A stretch of 48,794 nucleotides of DNA from Nitrospirota bacterium (GTDB taxonomy: Bacteria > Nitrospirota > Thermodesulfovibrionia > Thermodesulfovibrionales > UBA6898), in contig QKDO01000041.1 in the NCBI GenBank assembly GCA_003252075.1, forward strand, positions 1 through 48,794, written 5' to 3'. This document shows, in pieces, positions 28,702-35,984 of this stretch. How positions within the stretch are numbered: the first letter of the stretch is position 1; each line of letters opens with the position of its first letter. The notes beneath the pieces were generated by a model. The model saw nothing but the letters and a program-made list of their open reading frames with translations. It was not told the origin of the DNA and ran no database searches. The position numbers and the translations under genes are program-made.

Positions 28702-29152
28702 CCAACCTGCCTCTCCGATTGCGCGTTAATAGTACCATGAAGCATTGCCTGCTTGCCATTATCGGCTGAGGTTTTTCCTGCATAAACCCTAGCTCATGAT
28801 CTTCGGAATTTGCGGTGATTCAGATCATGTGTCATCAGAATAAACTGTGATATTGGCAGTGAGCCGCTCATTGCCCTTTTCATACATAAAGTTTTGAAGG
28901 AGATTCCATTATACTTTCAGCTCCTCTTGCCATCAGCTGGATGATTATTTCTTAGGTAACTCGGCCATGGCAGGCTTCAGTAATGCCACGGAGCGATAGG
29001 CATATCATTTCATATTGAAAGCCCCGGGCGCGGGTCCGGGGTTAGTTACATGGTGACGTGCTCGTGCTAGCGCGTATTTATGGAAATGTTGACTCCACCT
29101 CCAATTATTGAAAATTGATAGTGGATAAAAAGTGAGGAATACCAAAAGAAAG
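28702..29152. other. 450-bp stretch without a supported gene
   Basis: AT-rich intergenic DNA between the PAS-SGDEF gene and the attC-like site. It contains a GC-rich inverted repeat (CCCCGG at 29022-29027 and CCGGGG at 29036-29041) without a T run on either side. No ORF, tRNA or promoter that I can support. Confidence 0.5.
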
Positions 29153-29215
29153 GTTTAACGTGGGCATCAGCGGGACCCGGCTCTTTCGGCGACCCGCTGC
29201 ATGCCGAGGTTAGAC
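29153..29215 (-). other. attC-like integron recombination site
   Basis: 63-bp imperfect palindrome with the layout of an integron attC. Outer 7-mers GTTTAAC (29153-29159) and GTTAGAC (29209-29215) fit the R'' (RYYYAAC) and R' (GTTRRRY) rules in either orientation and pair with one wobble. 3-nt unpaired spacers follow on both sides. The inner arms 29163-29174 and 29193-29205 form a 12-bp stem with a single extrahelical base at 29200, then an 18-nt loop region. The stop codon TAA of the gene at 29210-29611 lies inside the R''-type box, as in real gene cassettes. The identity of the bulged base does not fit the classical rule perfectly for that orientation. No integrase gene is in the window. 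Confidence 0.6.
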
Positions 29216-29611
29216 CTTTCCGTTCTCACTGTGCCCTGGGATCTTCTCAATCCTCTTCCTTGCCTCTTCTCTTTTCCAGAAAAACAACGCTACAACAAAA
29301 CAGATCACCATCGTGACGCAGACTGAAAGAAGGGTCTTCCCAAGTATGTTCTTGTTGTTAAAATGAAATGCAGCCCATAACCCGAAAGGCAGAGGTAAGA
29401 AGATTGGCACATGTCCCTCAAGCAAAATGGGCGACATGAATGCAATCACTGTGAGGGACAGCAAGGATAGTTTCGACGCATACTTCAAATGGACATATTT
29501 GCGAAGGAGAAACAAAACGACCAGACCAGGAATGGAAAGAGGAGCAAATGCGGGCAAGCTAAACAGAAATAGTATCGGAATTGCAATCATGTTAAGGGGA
29601 GCATCAATCAT
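29210..29611 (-). CDS. small membrane protein, probable integron-cassette gene
   Basis: 133 aa with about four hydrophobic segments (residues 8-38, 48-62, 68-82, 92-112) and a charged cytoplasmic-looking tail (WKREEARKRIEKIPGHSENG). I do not recognise the family. Its stop lies inside the attC-like site at 29153-29215. A GTTAGAC core (minus strand, 29625-29631) lies 14 nt before its start, so the gene occupies the space between two cassette boundaries. Base composition is more AT-rich than the flanking housekeeping genes. Confidence 0.55.
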   Translation of the reverse strand: MIDAPLNMIAIPILFLFSLPAFAPLSIPGLVVLFLLRKYVHLKYASKLSLLSLTVIAFMSPILLEGHVPIFLPLPFGLWAAFHFNNKNILGKTLLSVCVTMVICFVVALFFWKREEARKRIEKIPGHSENGKV

Positions 29612-29893
29612 TAATCCCCTTCTGGTCTAACAATTACCATACGAACTGCCCGCTTTTCTGGTTCATTGGTCAAAATATAACATACTGAACTCTGTGAGTG
29701 AATACAAAACCAATAATATCGGGCCGGAATAAAAAGGGCATTTCGTATAATCTGATAATAAGGACTATAGGCGAACTTCGTATAATCCGTATAATTGGCA
29801 GTCGGTATCGATTACCAAAAGAAATCTTCACCATTTGGTAAGGTCTTCATACGCAACACTTCAGGAAGGATTGTTGCCCATCGGCCTCCTACC

Positions 29894-30127
29894 TTAAGGT
29901 TGCTGTCGCCGTATATATTCTCGTATCCCATTTATGGACCATCGCATAGAGACAAATGTCGTTACAATCATAATATGCAGTGAAATTGGGCCGGAGAGCT
30001 GAACAAACCATTCAGGGCCACTGTCTCCCCATCCAGTTAGAGCGTATATCAGGAAGCGAAATGAGGCTATTATCATCAGGCCGGTTATTAGCCCAAGACC
30101 GACACCAAAAAAAGACTCCAAAACCAT
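29894..30127 (-). CDS. small hypothetical membrane protein
   Basis: 77 aa with two predicted transmembrane helices (FFGVGLGLITGLMIIASF region and PISLHIMIVTTFVSM region) and a basic C-terminus (IREYIRRQQP). No recognised family. The amino-acid pattern is typical of a real small membrane protein, but support is limited to that. Neighbours are the cassette-like gene and a divergent secreted protein. Confidence 0.4.
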   Translation of the reverse strand: MVLESFFGVGLGLITGLMIIASFRFLIYALTGWGDSGPEWFVQLSGPISLHIMIVTTFVSMRWSINGIREYIRRQQP

Positions 30128-30420
30128 AGTAGACGATTTTTTATTGAATGCTTTTTCATTTGTGTCTTATCTTCATATCAACTCCCTTGTGGCTTTCCAC
30201 GTGTACTCCACACCATTGTATCACGCCCTTTGGCAGAGACTTACAGGAAGAATTATAGCCTGCCAGGTAGCCACTTCATCCATTGTAACATTAGCTAAAA
30301 AGCACGAGCACCACCTATCTCATTTTTCAACCTATTTTCCTTGACGCTTCCCTCAATTGCCCCTATAATTATGAAAATACACACGATGCATTAAAAACAA
30401 TGTTGGGTAAGCAGATAAAC

Positions 30421-31500
30421 ATGCATAAGCTCCGCATTCTTTCCTGGTTATTTATTATACTTCTGATTTTTTCTGCTACATCATATGCCAGTACTCCCAA
30501 GTCAGAAACTATTGCGATAAATGAAATGGAAAATACCTATGAACTGACGGTCCCCATCAGCAAGCTTTTCATGACTTTACCTAAGAAGGGCTTGTCGTTG
30601 AAACAAGGCAGCATCGGCGGGGGCACAGACAACCCACGGTACTTCTATTTTGAGGATAAGGCTCGCAACATCATCATTTCCGGCTGGTTTGAGTCGGATC
30701 TGAATTTTACAAACATCAACACCTTTTGGGAGAACGAAACTAAAGCTTGGAAGCGAGGAGGTCTCCCAGAGCCCAAGAATGTATTGTTTACGAAGATCAG
30801 CAACTGGGATGCAATCCTTTATGACATAACGGCGCCAGGCGGCAACAATACGCACATAAGGGCGCACTGGCTGCAGTCGGGGACATGGATCGATATTCAC
30901 CTTTCGATAACGTCCAATAGACCCGTGACTGAGTTAAAAGCCACTCTAGAGTCACTGCTCAGTGCTATTCAGGTGAAGGAAAAGAGTGTCCACGGCGATA
31001 GCGTTCAGGAAAGTGGGATTCGCCGATACTCCTTGCCTCGGCATGGAAGTCTGCAGTTAAGCGCTCCAGCCTCATGGTCCGACGATTATCTAGAGCCTCG
31101 CGACAACTTTCCCACTATCACCTATACGCAGTCAAACGGTGCTCCATTTAATATATTGATCACCCTCATCTGGTCCGGCAAAGGCAGATCTCCACTTCCG
31201 AGCGTAGACCAGCTCAAGCAAAGAGTTTGGCAGTCAGCGGAACAGGTCAGACCTCAGGCGGTTGAGAAGACTATCGGGGTGAAGGAGCTGAAGGGGACTG
31301 CAGCTAGCGGGTATTATTTCACAGCAACGGACCGTGCCCCAAAAGCAGGCGAATTTAAACACATGACACAGGGCATGATGCGCGTTGGGGACCTGATGGT
31401 AATTTTCACAGTTCTAACCAATGATGGCCAGTCGAATATTATTGATCAAGCGCTTGCGATGATGAAAAGTGCTTACCATACCGTTGGCAAGGGGATCTAA
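30421..31500 (+). CDS. secreted hypothetical protein with two related domains
   Basis: Signal peptide (MHKLRILSWLFIILLIFS, cleavage near SYA-ST), then two similar domains of about 150 residues each. Both begin with an ELTVP/YSLPRHG-type strand and contain a Trp/Gly-rich centre and an amphipathic C-terminal helix (TELKATLESLLSAI and IIDQALAMMKSAYHT). The layout resembles PsbP/DcrB-like periplasmic folds, but I cannot assign a family. I prefer the Met at 30421 because it starts the signal peptide; an ATG at 30400 is in frame. The TAA stop sits in ATCTAAC (31495-31501), which also fits an R''-type core, but no matching partner arm was found. Confidence 0.6.
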   Translation: MHKLRILSWLFIILLIFSATSYASTPKSETIAINEMENTYELTVPISKLFMTLPKKGLSLKQGSIGGGTDNPRYFYFEDKARNIIISGWFESDLNFTNINTFWENETKAWKRGGLPEPKNVLFTKISNWDAILYDITAPGGNNTHIRAHWLQSGTWIDIHLSITSNRPVTELKATLESLLSAIQVKEKSVHGDSVQESGIRRYSLPRHGSLQLSAPASWSDDYLEPRDNFPTITYTQSNGAPFNILITLIWSGKGRSPLPSVDQLKQRVWQSAEQVRPQAVEKTIGVKELKGTAASGYYFTATDRAPKAGEFKHMTQGMMRVGDLMVIFTVLTNDGQSNIIDQALAMMKSAYHTVGKGI

Positions 31501-32380
31501 CTATTGATTTGCCTCGGCGACGCTACCAGTTTGACCAAGAAAATGCATAGGCATAAAAAAGATGGCAATGGACCTGTTTACCACCGCGCTCGCATGGTCA
31601 CTTCTCAGTGTGCTTGTATTCGCAGTGTCAATTGTCGATTTTGCTTAAGGGCTTAAGAACAGAGATATTTTATCGGGCGAAACTTCCTGAACCTTGTGGC
31701 AACTTGATTTGTCATATTGGTGACTCGTGGGGCGTTTCCTCTCTTCCATATGGACTACGGCAAAGGCGCTCGAAAGTTTTACTCGGTGCATCAGGACCTT
31801 AACCATTTACGCTATCTATCCTAACAGTGATCGCGTTACGCAACGATTAATTCCGGGAAGCAATTCCCGCCAGGCGTCGTTCTGTTAGCTGCCTGCCTCT
31901 ATGCATGGCTGCAGAAGCGAGCGCTGAATTGATTGGCGACCAAAGTCGTTCGAGCGGACACTTAACACCATCGTTAACGATTTCTAGTAGAACTCCGCAC
32001 CGTTAGAGTATGCCGTCAGGCCGTTTAGTGCAGGAAGTAAGATTGCCTCCGGCCCTTTCATGGCAACCATTGTAACATTCACCCCTAAAGCTGCATAGCG
32101 ATTTTCTCTTGGCCACCGACGAGTCAACAGGTCTTACGAATCGCAACTATTACAGTATGCCAAAAGAAATGATGCGTAACGTCAGGGCTCACTGCATCGA
32201 CGGTTTTATTGGCCATCCAACAGAGCGGTTCGTTACGCATTCTTTCTCCCATTGGTAAGGTCCGTCAGTGTCTTAACCAAGAAGTCCGCATTGTACTGAT
32301 GTCCCTAAGGTTGCCCCTAGTGTCCCATGACATGTAACATGAAATTGGGCGCAGGATCAATTTCAGTCATACTGCGAACG
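31501..32380. other. 880-bp gene-poor stretch with CGTTACGCA repeats
   Basis: No ORF here looks like a real protein. The stretch contains three copies of CGTTACGCA or its complement (31834-31842, 32173-32181 inverted, 32231-32239). The last two form 10-bp arms (ATGCGTAACG at 32172-32181, CGTTACGCAT at 32231-32240) about 50 nt apart. Also present are CTAACAG (31811-31817) against CTGTTAG (31882-31888) with a CGGGAA/TTCCCG hairpin between them, and the 12-bp palindrome ATCGTTAACGAT at 31971-31982. These could be worn integron attC sites or remnants of mobile DNA. Confidence 0.4.
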
Positions 32381-33088
32381 CTATCCCGGTGTCCAGAAGG
32401 GTCCCGACTTGCCCAGCTTCTTCAGCGATAAGATCAGCTCCGATGCATACTCATTGAGTCGAGAGAGATAGTCCGGCTGTAGACGATTCCTGTGCAGAGG
32501 CCCGCTAAACGCCGTTGCCCAATTGGACAAGGACATGATGGACTCAGTCGAAACGGAATCATAAAGCGACCAACTCTTCACGTGCTCCTCCGACCGGAAG
32601 AGATTCATGCGGCTTCAAGCCGAGCCCCAAGTCACTTCTCCTGTTAAAGCCTTAGCGAACGGAATATTCATATGACCTACGGTCGTTGGTGGATTGACTT
32701 CGAGGATCTCCTCGTCACGCATACGGATGTGGATGGGTTGCCCACAGTCCAGGCAACTGGTGTTGATATGGATCTCCGTACCAGGGAAAAGCCAGCGCAC
32801 GGCCAGCACTTCGATTCCTCACTGTCCGTACCACTTCTGCTCCCCCTTGATCGTCACACGATGATGTGTCGGCACGTTGGAAAAAGGCGCCCATGACTCA
32901 ACGTAGTCTGTGTCTTTAACAAACCAGCAGGCTATGGAGGACTCGGCTGCTTTGTGCTGCACATGTCTGGCCTCGTCTGGTCTCACCCCGAGAATTCCCG
33001 CAAGCTCGGTATAGTGCGGTGACCGCCCAGTCTTTACAAAATGCTCCACGACAGCCGTGTAAGCTCGTTGTACCAATGCGTCTTGCAT
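32381..33088 (-). CDS. MerB-like organomercurial lyase with two in-frame UGA (selenocysteine) codons
   Basis: Continuous 235-codon frame ending in TAG, interrupted only by TGA at codons 90 and 158. It reads as an alkylmercury lyase (MerB) homologue: N-terminal helical domain (LAGILGVRPDEARHV, like LAGILDWPAERVAAV of MerB), then WYGQ-U-GIE where MerB has LYAW-C96-ALD99, then NTSCLDCGQP at the MerB Cys117 region, then GSA-U-SRMNLFRS where MerB has SFC-C159... aligned without gaps to FFAS. Both TGAs therefore replace the two catalytic cysteines that cleave the carbon-mercury bond; Asp99 is Glu93. The start has GGGAGG 9 nt upstream and a good promoter. SECIS-like hairpins follow the TGAs, and selB and selA lie just upstream on the same strand. 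Expected to act in the cytoplasm on organomercurials or another organometal (inference). The alternative is a pseudogene with two nonsense changes. Confidence 0.82.
32585..32602 (-). promoter_or_regulatory. SECIS-like hairpin after the second UGA
   Basis: On the minus strand, CUCUUCC and GGAGGAG form a 7-bp stem (one G-U pair) closed by a GGUC loop. The loop begins 20 nt after the UGA at 32617-32615. Bacterial SECIS elements are short hairpins directly downstream of UGA with a G-rich apical loop, and the E. coli fdhF element also carries GGUC in its loop. Stem, loop and distance all fit. Confidence 0.75.
32615..32617 (-). other. in-frame UGA, predicted selenocysteine 158
   Basis: TGA at codon 158 of the MerB-like frame, in the context GSA-U-SRMNLFRS. 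It aligns with catalytic Cys159 of E. coli MerB. The frame continues for a further 77 codons with good similarity to the MerB C-terminus. Confidence 0.8.
32794..32810 (-). promoter_or_regulatory. weaker SECIS-like hairpin after the first UGA
   Basis: On the minus strand, AGUGC and GCGCU form a 5-bp stem (one U-G pair) with a 7-nt loop UGGCCGU whose two G residues lie 15-16 nt after the UGA. This is at the short edge of the usual distance and the stem is brief, so the call is tentative. Confidence 0.4.
32819..32821 (-). other. in-frame UGA, predicted selenocysteine 90
   Basis: TGA at codon 90 of the MerB-like frame, in the context QKWYGQ-U-GIEVLAV. It aligns with catalytic Cys96 of E. coli MerB (LYAWCALD), and the acidic residue three positions later (Asp99 in MerB) is Glu here. 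Confidence 0.8.
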
Positions 33089-33141
33089 AACACTGCCTCC
33101 CTTCTGTGTGCTTACCGTACTTTATAATTCCCTCTAATATT

Positions 33142-33170
33142 CTTCTATCAAAAAATCATATACTTGTCAA
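33142..33170 (-). promoter_or_regulatory. promoter of the MerB-like gene
   Basis: On the minus strand: a perfect TTGACA (33170-33165), a 17-bp spacer and TAGAAG (33147-33142), about 55 nt upstream of the start. AT-rich surroundings. A GTACGGTAAG segment just downstream faintly recalls half of a mer operator, but the dyad partner is missing. Confidence 0.5.
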
Positions 33171-33364
33171 ACAACAACGGCAAAGACAGATAGGGATTAT
33201 CTGATGATATCCGGATGTTATGAATTCTGAAGAATTCCATTCGTTATATTTAGTCTTACAGTGCTTCTCAATGCTGTCAGCTACAGGAAGTATGTATCAG
33301 GATCTTGGGAGTCCCTGTCGATGTGGTATCGCATAACCTTCTGCCTACCGCACAATGTCAATGA

Positions 33365-33832
33365 TCAGTTTATCTTCTTGAACGAACCTTTCACATCGAT
33401 GCTGACACCGTGCCAGTTGCTGACGTTGCCCATGGTGCCGGTAAAGGTCACCTTGTCCCCCGGCTTGAGGCTGCTGCGGTCCTCCTGATTGACGATCAGC
33501 ACGACATTGTACCCCTTAACAGGCGTGCTCCCCGGCGCGAGAATTAGGACCTTGCCTTTGGACGAAGACGGTGAGCCGGCCAGATTCGTTACCGTGCCGG
33601 CACCGGAAACCTTTTTGCCTTTGATCTCATGCACATAGTCACGCTGGTGATCAATGAAATCAGGAGCAGCCCCAGGCTCCCGATAATTCGGTTGCCATTC
33701 TGTCTTACCCTTCAGAGACTCAAGGTTCGTGATAACCTGTTCTACATTCAGCGGCTCTTCCGCAGCAACGATAGAAACAAATGTGGGAATAAGCAATGCC
33801 GTAAAGAGCAGTGTGATATTCTTCATGGTCAT
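33365..33832 (-). CDS. secreted small OB-fold-like protein
   Basis: 155 aa with a signal peptide (MTMKNITLLFTALLIPTF, cleavage near VAA-EE) and a beta-rich mature part (GKKVSGAGTVTNL, then KGYNVVLIVNQEDRSSLKPGD and KVTFTGTMGNVSNWHGVSI, each read in parts) resembling tRNA_anti-like/OB-fold periplasmic domains. Function unknown. It lies between the MerB-like gene and selB on the same strand. Confidence 0.6.
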   Translation of the reverse strand: MTMKNITLLFTALLIPTFVSIVAAEEPLNVEQVITNLESLKGKTEWQPNYREPGAAPDFIDHQRDYVHEIKGKKVSGAGTVTNLAGSPSSSKGKVLILAPGSTPVKGYNVVLIVNQEDRSSLKPGDKVTFTGTMGNVSNWHGVSIDVKGSFKKIN

Positions 33833-33977
33833 CCCCCCTCAGGATGGTTTTGCCTCAATTATAGCTGAGGAAAAGAAAAAAGGAAGCTTTTTTCCGGCGA
33901 AGGCAGATGTCAAATCATCTGGGCTAATTCGACAGCAAATCACCACAGGCATGACCGTGGGCAGCCATAATCTCTGA

Positions 33978-35861
33978 TCAGCCTTTCAGTATGAACTTCC
34001 GCACATCACCGAGGCGGAGGGTGACCTTTGCGGCGTCGAGGTGCTCAAGGAAAGGCAGGGCAAATTTACGTGAGGTATTGAGCAGGTCACGGAACTCTGC
34101 CACGGTAAGCTCGGGTTTCTTTAAAAAAAACGTTCTGAGCAGGGATATCATCCGTTCGTAGGCTGCAGCTGACAGATAGACCGACTCATTGATCCTCACG
34201 ACACTCCGTTCCTTTGCAAGGATGGTAAGGATATCGGTTATCTGCTTCTGGTCCATCTTGAGGGTCTCAGCCATCTCCTGTTTGGTGGGCGGCTGAAACT
34301 CCCCTTTGGTGAGCAACTCAAGGATCTTTGTTTTATGAACTTCTGCAGCACCGGACAGTGCTACCGTGAACGTCTTCAGTCTGATCAGGTCCTTGTCAAC
34401 AATGACATCCTTCAGGGACGAGATCAGGAAGTTGAACAGCTTTGTATCCACGTTCAGATGAGCTCTCACCTCCTCTTTGACCATACCCGGCTTGAGCGGG
34501 TGTTCCTTATGGAAGGCCCTGAGCAGTTCCTGCACCCTGCTGTTGATAAGATCAAATGCATGAACATGAATGAGGATGTCTTCATGACGGATGAGTGCGC
34601 CAGTCTGTTCGAGGATTTTGAGCGCCTGCTGCATTGCCGGGCGGTCTGCATTGATCCAGCCAGTGAGCGCCGGAACCGAGATCCCGGTGAGACCTGCCTT
34701 CTGTATTTTTAGCTCGATCTTCTGTCCAAGCTGCCCGGTCCTGTATATGATAAGGTCCTCAATGCCGTCCTTTTTCCTTCTCCTGCCGGGCGTAGGGTCG
34801 AGGACCTCGCCACCTCCCAGTGTCTGGAGGGGCGAGAATCTCCTTATGATATAGCGGTCGCCTGCCATTGCTATCACGGGGTCCTGCAGCCGGAATTGGC
34901 AGAAACAGTGCTCTCCGGCTTTCAGCTCTTCGTGCTCATAAAGGATGACCCGTGCAACGGTCTCGGAGGTGCCGGTGTAAAAATGGACAAGGCTCCTGTT
35001 CTTAAGCGGAGGCACGTCCTTTAACAGATCAAGAGAGAGGTCGAGGGTCTTTGTCGGCGTAAAGCTCGAAGGAGCAACAGCAACATCTCCCCTTCTGAGC
35101 TCATCTTTATCCACTCCCTGCAGGTTGATAGCGACACGCTGTCCTGCGTATGCTTTGGTAATGGCCTTTCCATGGCTATGCAGACCTCTCACTTTGGTCG
35201 TTACGCCGCACGGAAGGATATCGAGCGGAGCGTCGACGGAGATCGCTCCCGAGACTGCGGTTCCTGTTACCACGGTACCAAATCCCTTGAGCGTGAAGAC
35301 CCTGTCGATTGGAAGCCTGAAGAGACCGCCGGATGTCTTGGGCGTAATGCTCAGGGCGAGCTCCCGGATCTCTTTTTTGAGGAGGTCGAGATTATCTCCT
35401 GTTCTTGAAGATACCGGGACAATCGGCGCATGTTCGAGGAATGTTCCCTTTACGAACGAACTGATTTCATCTGCAACAAGGCTGAGCCATTCTTTTTCGA
35501 CAAGGTCTGCCTTGGTGACCGCAATGAGCCCTGACTGTATGTTCAGAAGGTCGCAGATCGCAAGATGTTCGCGGCTTTGGGGCATGATGCCTTCGTCAGC
35601 TGCAATGACCATGAGTACCATGTCGATGCCGCCGGCGCCTGCAAGCATGTTGCTGATGAGTTTCTCATGGCCCGGGACGTCGACGATGCCGACTGTAAGT
35701 TCGTCATCCGGATATGCGAGGTCAGCGAACCCGATATCGATGGTGATGCCGCGTTCTTTTTCTTCTTTCAGGCGGTCAGGGTCAATACCGGTGAGTGCCT
35801 TCACGAGCGAGCTCTTTCCATGGTCGATATGGCCGGCTGTGCCGAGAATTACATAGCGCAT
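33978..35861 (-). CDS. selB: selenocysteine-specific elongation factor SelB
   Basis: Delivers Sec-tRNA to UGA by binding both the ribosome and the SECIS hairpin. N-terminal GTPase with G1 GHIDHGKS (10-17), G3 DVPGHE (61-66) and G4 TKAD (116-119); domains II and III follow, then the C-terminal winged-helix repeats that read SECIS (LLTKGEFQPPTKQEMAETL region and the final VAEFRDLLNTSRKFALPFLEHLD region). 627 aa, the normal length. It lies 123 nt downstream of selA, probably in the same transcript. Its presence means that UGA is decoded as selenocysteine somewhere in this genome. Confidence 0.97.
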   Translation of the reverse strand: MRYVILGTAGHIDHGKSSLVKALTGIDPDRLKEEKERGITIDIGFADLAYPDDELTVGIVDVPGHEKLISNMLAGAGGIDMVLMVIAADEGIMPQSREHLAICDLLNIQSGLIAVTKADLVEKEWLSLVADEISSFVKGTFLEHAPIVPVSSRTGDNLDLLKKEIRELALSITPKTSGGLFRLPIDRVFTLKGFGTVVTGTAVSGAISVDAPLDILPCGVTTKVRGLHSHGKAITKAYAGQRVAINLQGVDKDELRRGDVAVAPSSFTPTKTLDLSLDLLKDVPPLKNRSLVHFYTGTSETVARVILYEHEELKAGEHCFCQFRLQDPVIAMAGDRYIIRRFSPLQTLGGGEVLDPTPGRRRKKDGIEDLIIYRTGQLGQKIELKIQKAGLTGISVPALTGWINADRPAMQQALKILEQTGALIRHEDILIHVHAFDLINSRVQELLRAFHKEHPLKPGMVKEEVRAHLNVDTKLFNFLISSLKDVIVDKDLIRLKTFTVALSGAAEVHKTKILELLTKGEFQPPTKQEMAETLKMDQKQITDILTILAKERSVVRINESVYLSAAAYERMISLLRTFFLKKPELTVAEFRDLLNTSRKFALPFLEHLDAAKVTLRLGDVRKFILKG

Positions 35862-35984
35862 GATATGTTTCCTTTTGAGGAGATGAACTCCATTATAATA
35901 TGTTTCCGTGTAATCCGCTATTGCATACAGCCACAGGAGTGTTGCAGCTCTGACAACTGCGATATGCGTTGGCCGGTAAATCTG

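Noticed and set aside
29022-29041. GC-rich hairpin as a terminator
   Set aside because: The stem is good but there is no T run on either strand and no gene end close by.
31495-31535. attC-like site at the stop of the secreted two-domain protein
   Set aside because: ATCTAAC fits an R'' box and contains the stop codon, but the only nearby partner (GTTTGAC) breaks the R' rule, the site is too short and there is no inner stem.
31834-32239. attI-type integron site because of GTTACGC repeats
   Set aside because: GTTACGC occurs in attI1, but the order and spacing do not match and no integrase gene is present; the resemblance may be chance.
32381-33088. Genome-wide UGA recoding (for example UGA read as Trp or Gly) as the reason for the in-frame TGAs
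   Set aside because: Many genes here stop normally at TGA, including ubiE, mutL and the PpiD-like gene, and a standard Sec system (selA, selB) is present.
32381-33088. Three separate small genes (33088-32819, 32809-32615, 32608-32381)
   Set aside because: All are in one frame, join without gaps, and together match MerB; only TGA codons separate them, and the later pieces lack ribosome binding sites.
33095-33130. MerR operator upstream of the MerB-like gene
   Set aside because: Only one half (GTACGGTAAG) is visible; the dyad partner is missing and it does not lie between the promoter boxes.
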